A DNA stretch of 64,000 nucleotides, from positions 18,830-82,829 of the forward strand of contig JADJCP010000015.1 of NCBI GenBank assembly GCA_016703155.1, in the 5' to 3' direction. The translations under genes were made by a program, and so were the position numbers. Shown here in pieces: positions 52,485 through 59,369 of this stretch. Source of the DNA: Hydrogenophilales bacterium. GTDB lineage: Bacteria > Pseudomonadota > Gammaproteobacteria > Burkholderiales > Thiobacillaceae. How positions within the stretch are numbered: position 1 is the first letter of the stretch; each line of letters opens with the position of its first letter. The notes under the pieces were generated by a model. It had not been told where the DNA came from. It did not search any database and worked only from the letters and a program-made list of their open reading frames with translations.

Positions 52485-52823
52485 ATGAACATGTCCTTGG
52501 ATATTGCAGCCTCGCGCGACAGCGAAGGCTATCTGGTCGACCCGGAGGACTGGACGCCGGAGATCGGCCGCGAACTGGCGCTTGAGGAGGGACTAGAACT
52601 GGCGGCGCCAGACTGGGAGATCGTCGTCTTCATGCGTGACTACTGGCGTGAACACCAGGTCGCGCCAGATGTTCGGCACGTGGTCGAATATCTGGCCGAC
52701 GAAGGCGGCATGGACAAGCGGTCGGCCAAGGACCACTTGTTCCGGTTATTTCCCTACGGCTATGTTAAGCAGGCCTGTAAGATCGCCGGCATGATGAGGC
52801 CGAGAGCCTGGAGTACGGGCTGA
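52485..52823 (+). CDS. DsrC/TusE-family protein lacking the terminal cysteine
   Basis: 112 residues: GYLVDPEDWTPEIGRELALEEGLEL, then WEIVVFMRDYWREHQVAPDVRHVVEYL and the C-terminal arm FPYGYVKQACKIAGMMRPRAW. DsrC proteins carry two cysteines 11 apart on this arm (CysB and CysA) that bind sulfur. Here CysB is kept but the CysA position is Trp, and STG follows. TusE keeps CysA, so this is neither a standard DsrC nor a TusE. It may carry or sense persulfide with one thiol, or act as a regulator. Confidence 0.85.
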   Translation: MNMSLDIAASRDSEGYLVDPEDWTPEIGRELALEEGLELAAPDWEIVVFMRDYWREHQVAPDVRHVVEYLADEGGMDKRSAKDHLFRLFPYGYVKQACKIAGMMRPRAWSTG

Positions 52824-53090
52824 ACGGGGGCGCGCCGCAGTTTCCGAGATAACACGTTTCGTCGGGATAGTCCGGTCAGCCATATCAAGCGCTTGGTGTC
52901 ACTTTTCAGTGGAATGCTGTGCATCCTTTGCGGACAGCAGCATGTACCGTCACCTCGTCGGGGCGACTGCAGTATTGCTTTTCGCGTGCAGTACGGCCTA
53001 TTGTCGCAGCCCTGGCAGCTGGTCGGTGACCATGTTGTGTCTGCCATTATCGGCGCTTTGCCAGGGGTCAGTAGGGGTCGCCCCCCAAGC

Positions 53091-53552
53091 TTAATTCACC
53101 TGCTCCATAAACACCCCCCACTGGTCGAAGCGTTTTGCATACTCTTGGAATGTCTCAATCGAGCATTCCTGCCAACCCGTCAGCGGGCAAAAAGATTGCG
53201 CTTGGTTCAGGGCTACCTGGGCTTCCTCGTCCGCGCCGCGCTTCTTCAGCAATGCCGCCAATCGAACCCAGGCGAGGCCGGCATCGGTGGCATAGACATT
53301 CTGGATAAAGTGCGGTGAGCGACGTTCACGGCGCCGCTCGTTGACCTCCAGAAAGCCACGGATCGCCGTTTCTCGCGCTTCATCGGTGCCTTCTGCTAGC
53401 TGCATATTCATGAAGGCCGAATAGTGGGCGGCCTCGACACCATCCAGCGCCATGGCACGATCTTGTCCGAGTCCTAGCCCAACATAGGTGCCGGCCGTGA
53501 AGCCGATGATCACGGCGCTCACGAGTATCAACAGGAAGGTGAGTCGTTTCAT
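53091..53552 (-). CDS. Membrane-anchored hypothetical protein
   Basis: 153 residues with one N-terminal membrane segment (LTFLLILVSAVIIGFTAGTYVGL) and a helical periplasmic part containing a TPR-like stretch (LAWVRLAALLKKRGADEEAQVALNQA) and two cysteines. Not recognised. The 267 bp between it and the dsrC-like gene shows no feature. It precedes nothing on its strand; two SNase genes lie upstream. Confidence 0.65.
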   Translation of the reverse strand: MKRLTFLLILVSAVIIGFTAGTYVGLGLGQDRAMALDGVEAAHYSAFMNMQLAEGTDEARETAIRGFLEVNERRRERRSPHFIQNVYATDAGLAWVRLAALLKKRGADEEAQVALNQAQSFCPLTGWQECSIETFQEYAKRFDQWGVFMEQVN

Positions 53553-53618
53553 CCTTGTGGCCTCTAGAAAGTTTTTATCTCCAGTTTTGTCTGTGAGCCT
53601 GCTTTGGCCCCGGTATTT

Positions 53619-54116
53619 CTAGTGCTGGGTCTCGCGCTTCATCTTGCGCCACGCCCAGGGCGGGATCGGCTCTGGCTCATTCCAGAGGCCGCGCTTATCG
53701 AGGCGTGCCTGTGTTTCGGCGTCGGCGTAGCGCGCCTGGTCTTCCGAGGATTGCTCCTTGGCGTACTCTTTGTAGTGCCAACTCAGTCCCCGCTTGACCT
53801 GTTCCAGGTTGGCATCCAAGCCATCGATCAGGATCTTGCCGACCTTGCGGCCATAGCGATCGACCTTATGCCAATCGACGCTGACTGTCTTGTCGTACAC
53901 CAGGTCAGAAAGCGATTGCTTCGAGACATTGCCGTAAGCCTGCCCCTTCTCAGGTGCATCGATCCCGGCCAAGCGAATCTTGTGCTGGGTCTTCTGCTCG
54001 TCGAGTACGGTCACCGTGTCGCCATCGGCCAGGCCGACAACGCGGCCCTCCAGGGTGTCGGCCGCTGCCGACAGGCTGAATAGGGTCAGGATCAGCAGGG
54101 CGATAGGGCATCTCAT
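53619..54116 (-). CDS. Secreted thermonuclease-family protein (SNase)
   Basis: 165 residues with signal peptide (MRCPIALLILTLFSLSAAA). SNase fold with catalytic-site residues Asp in ADGDTVTVL, Arg in KIRLAGIDAPEKGQAYG (which also holds the second Asp and Glu) and Arg in VDRYGRKVG. Likely active Ca-dependent nuclease outside the cytoplasm. Overlaps the next SNase-like gene by 4 bp. Confidence 0.9.
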   Translation of the reverse strand: MRCPIALLILTLFSLSAAADTLEGRVVGLADGDTVTVLDEQKTQHKIRLAGIDAPEKGQAYGNVSKQSLSDLVYDKTVSVDWHKVDRYGRKVGKILIDGLDANLEQVKRGLSWHYKEYAKEQSSEDQARYADAETQARLDKRGLWNEPEPIPPWAWRKMKRETQH

Positions 54117-54670
54117 TTCGGGTCTCCACAGAGGTTTTCGCAGGGAATGCCATCGGCATCACGGTCGAATTCAAGTCGCTTGCAATGACGCAGGTAGAAC
54201 TGAGCCTCCTCGCAGCTTTGGACGTGTTTGCAGTAGCGCGGCCCTGGGCAGGTGTACGGCGCTCTCCAGACACCCAAGGCAGCGCGTTGCGCCTCGGCTT
54301 CTGCGAGGAGGTAGGCCGGCTCGTCGCAGCGGTCTTGAGCCACTTTCGCCAGCCCCGCACGAACTTGCTCCAGACCGAGGTTCCAGCCGTCTTCTCGGAT
54401 CAACTCAGCGATGGGCGTACCGTCCCCATCCAGGCTATCCATGAGCACTCGGATCGTACCGTGGAGGTGGTGGCGCAGGGCGTCACGCGCCTGGGTACCC
54501 CAGGGGGCCTGAAGGGTCGGAGCGGTGAGGCAGAAAAGGCGTACCGGGCCGGTATAGGCATCTTCCGCAATCAGACACGTCTGCCCGTCACGGCAGTCTG
54601 ATAACTCGCCCGCCTGGCTGAGTGGAGCCAGTAGGCTGAGCAGCAGCAAGATGATCGATTTGTTGTTCAA
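54113..54670 (-). CDS. Secreted SNase-like protein with excalibur calcium-binding domain
   Basis: About 185 residues from a TTG at 54670, which has GGGTGGG upstream and places the signal peptide first (NNKSIILLLLSLLAPLSQAGE). The middle keeps an SNase-like layout (VRLFCLTAPTLQAPWGTQARDAL, LDGDGTPIAELIREDGWNLGLEQVRAGLAKV) but lacks the Asp/Glu/Arg catalytic set, so it is probably inactive. The end is an excalibur motif (FDRDADGIPCENLC). An in-frame extension upstream to 55003 is possible but looks non-coding. The 268 bp between here and tniQ hold nothing I recognise. Confidence 0.75.
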   Translation of the reverse strand: MNNKSIILLLLSLLAPLSQAGELSDCRDGQTCLIAEDAYTGPVRLFCLTAPTLQAPWGTQARDALRHHLHGTIRVLMDSLDGDGTPIAELIREDGWNLGLEQVRAGLAKVAQDRCDEPAYLLAEAEAQRAALGVWRAPYTCPGPRYCKHVQSCEEAQFYLRHCKRLEFDRDADGIPCENLCGDPK

Positions 54671-54938
54671 TAGCCCACCCTGTTTTATGTATGAATATCC
54701 GCCTAGCGGTAGACGAAAAATAGCACATAACTCAATCATCTCTCTGACCGCCGCAATGGCGGTCTCGATTGGTGTCAGAAGTGCGCCCTTATTTTCAGGC
54801 ACGGCCGATACTCTAGTGCCGCCGAGTTTTTCGGTTAAATGATCTCGCTGAGCATTTCGAAGAATCACGCACTCGCCGCATCGTAAGCTTTCAGCATGAG
54901 CCAACACCCTGATTGACACAGGAAGAAGGCCGCTGACG

Positions 54939-56549
54939 TCAGAATAATTCACCCTGAAAACCGAGATAGGGTGAGCGGGAACGTCGTCTCCCGACAGGTG
55001 CATTACCGCTCAAGCTGTACCTGAACGCATCGACGCTGTTCCACAAATCAGCTGACATTTTGCTGCGAATAATTTTGGCAAGTCTGTCCCGAACCGAGTG
55101 ACCCGCCATGGCGCCGCCGTTTCTGGCCACAAACCAAGGATCCGTAGGTGCGTTTTCGAGAACAAGGTTTGGGCGTACCACTGTTCCATAGAGAGAGTTG
55201 AGTTGGTCGGCGCGCTGGGTCAGTAGGCGGCGGCGTACTTCAGAGCCCAATGTAGCGGCAGGGTGTGAGGTTAAAGACATCACCTGAGCGTTGCTCATAA
55301 CGAGCACCGCTTCAATGCTAGTTTCTGACAGTACGCTCAACAGGAATATCAAGTAGTCCCGAATGATCGTAGCACGTTGGTCGCGTGCCTCGGGAGCCAA
55401 GCTCAGGGCATGCTCAAGATGCCCGCACATCAAAAATAACTCGTGGCTTGAGGCATGTTTACGCTGCTCAAATACCTTATCTGCTGCGCGGCATTCCGTC
55501 ACGCCAAGGATGTGACGTACGGCCGTCTTGGTCACTTTCTCGGCACTGTTTTCCAGGGACGAAATCGCCGAGATTACTGCCCCGTAAGTCGTTCCCCGCT
55601 TACGTAGGGTCAGATGCTCAGAGATCGCATCTTCCAACCACGGGGGATGAAGGATTCGGTTGGCGATGAAGTCCTTCCTCGTGATCTTGGCGGCCCTGCA
55701 AACATCCACAAATCGATACGGCCAGTCTTGCAACAGCCATAGCACACCTTTAATGAGCCTATCTCGTTCTAAAAGCGGTAACGACCGGATGGACTGTGAC
55801 TTTGCAGCTTCAGGGAAGCTAGTGTTCATCAATCGAGAGGGTAAATCTAGAAAGCTATAAATATGATGCGACTGTCGCCTTAGCATCAACTGGCAGATAA
55901 CCCAAATCCCATCCATGAACTCGCCAAGACTTGATATATGCCCATACCCTGAGGGAACCTTGTTCTGCTCCACATGTATCCATAGGTCCAGGGCGTTGTC
56001 CGGGTACAAAGATGGGTGTGATGCCACAGTCGTGAGGTCGGCACCACATCTCTGACAGTGGGATAAAGCGAATGAATTCGGGTGCGCACGCGAAGGCATC
56101 GTGGACGGCCACATAGAGGCGCCGCAGTCAGGGCAGCGTTCAATGAGTACCGACCCATGCAGTGGACAGAAGGTATAGAAAGCCATACGCCAGAAGAGGC
56201 GTAGGTAGGGTTGATCCTGCAAACAGTTTGGGCATAGCACTGGACCTGACGCATAGGGACTGTCTGACGTGGGGTGAAATGGAAGAATCCAGCGCTGATC
56301 GGAAGTGCCCGAGGCATTCAGGCGTGCATTGTAGTAATCCAGTGAATGTTTGTGGATGAGTTCGAATGGTAGTTGGAAGTTATCAGACAACCAGGCAGCT
56401 TCGGTCGCAGCCGGCTTCCAGTCTGGGTCCCGGTGATCGGGAGATGGCTTGGGCCTTGGGTATTTCCGATAGCCGTTTTGTAGTCCCGCCCGTTGCCTCC
56501 AGGAAGAGAGGGACTCAAGGGGAGAAGGACGAGGTCTTAGAAGAAACAT
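54939..56549 (-). CDS. tniQ: TniQ/TnsD-family target-selection protein with unusual C-terminal half
   Basis: 536 residues from ATG 56549, 8 bp after the upstream stop. The N-terminus RPRPSPLESLSSWRQRAGLQNG is a TniQ start. Zinc-binding residues: C106, C109, C128, H131, C139, C142 (LCPNCLQDQ, FCPLHG, RCPDCGA), with another pair in HCQRCGADL. The last 160 residues resemble a tyrosine-recombinase core without its catalytic set: RDYLIFLLSVLSETSIEAVL, PWFVARNGGAMAGHSVRDRL and VDAFRYSL stand where integrases have the TGLR, F-x-S and HxLRH regions. TniQ proteins bind the target and recruit TnsC; this one may recognise comM. Pairs with the ISL3-like gene upstream. Confidence 0.82.
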   Translation of the reverse strand: MFLLRPRPSPLESLSSWRQRAGLQNGYRKYPRPKPSPDHRDPDWKPAATEAAWLSDNFQLPFELIHKHSLDYYNARLNASGTSDQRWILPFHPTSDSPYASGPVLCPNCLQDQPYLRLFWRMAFYTFCPLHGSVLIERCPDCGASMWPSTMPSRAHPNSFALSHCQRCGADLTTVASHPSLYPDNALDLWIHVEQNKVPSGYGHISSLGEFMDGIWVICQLMLRRQSHHIYSFLDLPSRLMNTSFPEAAKSQSIRSLPLLERDRLIKGVLWLLQDWPYRFVDVCRAAKITRKDFIANRILHPPWLEDAISEHLTLRKRGTTYGAVISAISSLENSAEKVTKTAVRHILGVTECRAADKVFEQRKHASSHELFLMCGHLEHALSLAPEARDQRATIIRDYLIFLLSVLSETSIEAVLVMSNAQVMSLTSHPAATLGSEVRRRLLTQRADQLNSLYGTVVRPNLVLENAPTDPWFVARNGGAMAGHSVRDRLAKIIRSKMSADLWNSVDAFRYSLSGNAPVGRRRSRSPYLGFQGELF

Positions 56550-56556
56550 AGCCCAA

Positions 56557-57903
56557 CTATCTAGCCGCGCTCCGCCACTGATCACAATGGTGTTGGAGTT
56601 CAACTGAATAAAGCATATTGATGGCGCTTTGTAGGAAGCCGCCTACCACTGGAATGAGCGGCAAGCCCAGCAAAACCTCATTGCGCCAGTATGGCTGTGC
56701 CCATTTCAGCTTCCTGCTTATTTCCGGCTTCGTATACAGGTCAGATGCGGTCAGCAACAAGGCACAGAGAATTTCATCGGTAAAATTTCTTTTTTTCGAG
56801 AGTGTTTGACGTAGCGCTGCTAACGACCTGATGCTATCAATCACCACTGGTATTCGCGCTGGGTATACATCTAACGACTTCATTGCCCTCAGCTCAGCAA
56901 GTAACCCAGTGAAAACAACCATCTGGTCAGTTGTGAGGTCTTGATACCAATCATTGGCAACACCCAGAAAAGACATGGGAGCCATGCGTACACCGTCAAG
57001 AAGTCGATCTTTGGCCGCGTGTCCAAGCCAGAATGGATGACCTGAAGCTATGCCTTTGTTTAGACGAGATCGCTGTCGAGCGTCCATTTCATGTTTGCAG
57101 GTGTGTGCAACTTGATATACATCATCTGGACTAGGCATACCGCGACATCCCTTCCTGGACCACCGAGCACTGGCGGCCATAGCAAGCATGTCACCCAAAT
57201 GCTGCCCAAACGTTTCTATCGGGACAAACATTTGTGCCTCAGGGAATAGCTTTCGGACGAGCGAAATTGTCGTGGCATCGACCGGCACGATCACTAATAA
57301 CGGTGCACATGATGAGTATCTTGCCAGCCGTTCACGCAGCTGCGTCAGTTGCAGCGTGCCCGCAGGGACAAAGTCGATCGCGCGCCCTAGGTAAAGATCA
57401 GTCAGCACGAAATGGCATCTTTCCCTCAATATGAAATGATGGATACCTAGCCAGATTGGTGGCTTTAAGGATTCTTTGGTTTGATCAGCGATGCTGAGAA
57501 TCAGTCGAGCTAGTGATTGCTGCTGGATGCCTACAAATTTTGCAAATTGCTTCATGCTTTCGTATTCGAGCATATGTCGCTGTACGTATTCAACAAAACG
57601 CTCAGTTACACGATGATCTACCGTTCCTGATAAACGCGGTGAATGCATCTGTCCGCATGACCTGCAGATGTAACGTGGACGACGTATGCATAACTGAACC
57701 GGTGTGTCTATGTGTGGGGCATCAAGGACTGTGCTCACACGCCAATCATGCACGACCAGCGCCTCGGTTCCACAGGCTGGACATGTACGTCCAAGAGACG
57801 TGATGCTGGCATGCACGCGCCAGCGGTCATTTTCATAAATGACGTTGATATTCTCTGCATTGCCTACGCGAAGTGCTAGGCAGGATGGGCTCTCTCGCGG
57901 CAT
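56557..57903 (-). CDS. ISL3-type transposase homolog, apparently catalytically dead
   Basis: 448 residues. N-terminal ISL3 zinc finger with C41, C44, C80, C83 (TCPACGTEALVVHDW, RRPRYICRSCGQ), helix-turn-helix part at about 100-145, then the DDE-type domain. In ISL3 enzymes that domain opens GIDEF, with the first catalytic Asp; here it reads GIHHF (H155, H156). A second Asp may remain (VPVDATT, D209), while the usual DRFH block is replaced by IETFGQH. No flanking ISL3 inverted repeats are visible and the stop lies 8 bp before tniQ. I infer a domesticated DNA-binding partner of TniQ inside the Tn7-like element. Confidence 0.8.
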   Translation of the reverse strand: MPRESPSCLALRVGNAENINVIYENDRWRVHASITSLGRTCPACGTEALVVHDWRVSTVLDAPHIDTPVQLCIRRPRYICRSCGQMHSPRLSGTVDHRVTERFVEYVQRHMLEYESMKQFAKFVGIQQQSLARLILSIADQTKESLKPPIWLGIHHFILRERCHFVLTDLYLGRAIDFVPAGTLQLTQLRERLARYSSCAPLLVIVPVDATTISLVRKLFPEAQMFVPIETFGQHLGDMLAMAASARWSRKGCRGMPSPDDVYQVAHTCKHEMDARQRSRLNKGIASGHPFWLGHAAKDRLLDGVRMAPMSFLGVANDWYQDLTTDQMVVFTGLLAELRAMKSLDVYPARIPVVIDSIRSLAALRQTLSKKRNFTDEILCALLLTASDLYTKPEISRKLKWAQPYWRNEVLLGLPLIPVVGGFLQSAINMLYSVELQHHCDQWRSAAR

Positions 57904-58009
57904 CTATGACTTTTTCAACCCCCAATAAATAATCATCTCCCCTGAAGTTGTGCGCAATTCCTATCTGTGGACTAAATATGTCAACAAAATATACCGCTGG
58001 AGTCCATTG

Positions 58010-58404
58010 ATGCCTGACAGTCAGTTTCGTGAAGAGCTGTATCAGTTGAGACGGCGAAAAAGCTCATGCAGAAACAGGTCGCCTACAGTGCCGGGGTGGA
58101 TCCAAGCTACCTGGCGGGAGTGGAGAGCGGTCGACGAGACCCCCCCCAGCATAAGGTACTGGAAAAGTTACTGAATGCTCTGGATGCCAGTGAACGCGAA
58201 CGTCGCAGTCTGCGCGCCTATTTATCGGTTGCAAGGATTCAAAGAGCAATCAGAAATGAGCGAGACATGATCCAAGGTGTGGAATTCATAGAATTGATGC
58301 TGGCAGCCCTCCCACACCTCACTGCCGAAGAACTGGATGCATGTATTGCCCTGGCCAAGGGCATCCAAAGACGATCAATTCATCAGGAGGATGCCGTCAT
58401 GTAG
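58010..58404 (+). CDS. XRE-family regulator (frameshift near 58056)
   Basis: The frame MPDSQFREELYQLRRRK joins MQKQVAYSAGVDPSYLAGVESGRRDPP when one A is restored in an A-run near 58056. This gives about 131 residues with a Cro/CI helix-turn-helix and a C-terminal helical part (EFIELMLAALPHLTAEELDACIALAKGI). It is divergent from the ISL3/tniQ pair with 106 bp between, and upstream of tnsA, so it is placed to control the transposition genes in both directions. Confidence 0.75.
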
Positions 58405-58413
58405 AGCCAAAAA

Positions 58414-58610
58414 AGCCGCACAAGTCTATGGACAGGGCGGCTAAGTTTGGTGCGATAGGTCAGGAGACCCACGCCGGGTGCGCGGCCAGTCTCCTAGACC
58501 TTCCAAACCAAGTCAATCCCCCGTGCCCTCACAACGTCGGCATAGCCGACGAAAGAGGACGCTTTGCGTCCATTTCAGGACAAATGGAGACTAGCGATGC
58601 TTGCGCAAGC
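58414..58610 (+). ncRNA. Candidate structured RNA or leader between the XRE gene and tnsA
   Basis: Six stem-loops in 200 bp. (1) AGCCGC/GCGGCT at 58414-58442. (2) A nested 64-nt hairpin at 58445-58508: GTTTGG, AGGTC, GGAGAC pair in order with GTCTCC, GACCT, CCAAAC. (3) CGTCGGC ATA GCCGACG at 58535-58551. (4) GACGC TTT GCGTC at 58558-58570. (5) CCATTT/AAATGG at 58570-58587. (6) GCTTGCGCAAGC at 58599-58610. No convincing gene occupies this stretch. It may be a 5' leader that controls tnsA, a separate RNA, or a cluster of protein-binding palindromes. Confidence 0.5.
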
Positions 58611-58721
58611 AACAAACACAGCAAATATGGGCAGCGATGCATGGGCCGATAAGATGTTTTCCTCCCTCCTGCACGTGATGTCAAGGGCCGGAGCAAGTGG
58701 ACACACAGACATTGCTGTTAT

Positions 58722-59354
58722 GTGGATTGCCTTCACTCACTCGTATATGTGGAAAGTAGAAATGAACTCATCGGCCTACTCTGTCTTGAATATCTACAGA
58801 AACTCGGCTTTCTGAGGCGGTTCAAGGCACAGCCATTTACTACGGATAAGGAATCCTTCGGTCAGAAATACACACCAGATTTTGTCGCCCAGGATCAGTG
58901 TGAAGTGCTCTACCCTATTGAAATCAAATCAAAGCGTTTCATTACGCGAGAAATTGAAGAACAGCATGAAGGCTTAAAGAAACAATTTGAAAAATACAAC
59001 ATGAAATTCTTGGTCTGGAATGACATGGATATCCTGACCAAACCCCTTCGTCACAATTTCTTGAGAATGCGACGAGTCTCTGTTGAGCATATTGAGCATG
59101 AACAAATCAAGCAGCTGTTAGCGGCACTGAAAAATTTGGGACCAAAACCTTTATGGGTGCTCTATGAGATGGGTTTCGATATTGATTTGGTTATGCACTG
59201 TGCCTGGCATCAACAGTTGTTTTTCCCCTTGCTAATGCCAATTTCTTCAACAACTATCATAAGTCTGAAAGATTGTGAGGACCTCAGCGCACATCTCTTG
59301 AGCAGACGTCCCGATATTCATGGCTGGTGGAACTCTTTACAACTCGTCGCATGA
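58722..59354 (+). CDS. tnsA: TnsA-type transposon endonuclease, 5' end uncertain
   Basis: 210 residues from GTG 58722. Endonuclease motifs: E15 in YVESRNE, D53 in GQKYTPDF, E67-x-K69 in PIEIKSKR, matching Tn7 TnsA E63, D114, Q130/K132. The C-terminal half is the TnsC-binding winged-helix type. The frame is open from 58653, and the text before the GTG (RDVKGRSKWTHRHCCYVDCL) resembles the usual N-terminal R-x-V-x-x-RS block, so part of the start is probably hidden by a frameshift or a rare start codon. TnsA cuts the 5' ends of the element for cut-and-paste transposition. Confidence 0.85.
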   Translation: MDCLHSLVYVESRNELIGLLCLEYLQKLGFLRRFKAQPFTTDKESFGQKYTPDFVAQDQCEVLYPIEIKSKRFITREIEEQHEGLKKQFEKYNMKFLVWNDMDILTKPLRHNFLRMRRVSVEHIEHEQIKQLLAALKNLGPKPLWVLYEMGFDIDLVMHCAWHQQLFFPLLMPISSTTIISLKDCEDLSAHLLSRRPDIHGWWNSLQLVA

Positions 59355-59369
59355 GAGGAATTGCCATGA

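Noticed and set aside
54671..55003. N-terminal extension of the second SNase-like protein
   Set aside because: It would put 110 residues before a clear signal peptide and overlap tniQ; TTG 54670 has a better context.
56557..57903. Free ISL3 insertion sequence
   Set aside because: No flanking inverted repeats or duplication seen, catalytic Asp lost, and the stop lies 8 bp before tniQ.
58445..58508. Integron attC site
   Set aside because: Nested inverted repeats resemble attC, but the ends GTTTGGT and TTCCAAAC do not fit GTTRRRY and RYYYAAC, and no integrase gene is near.
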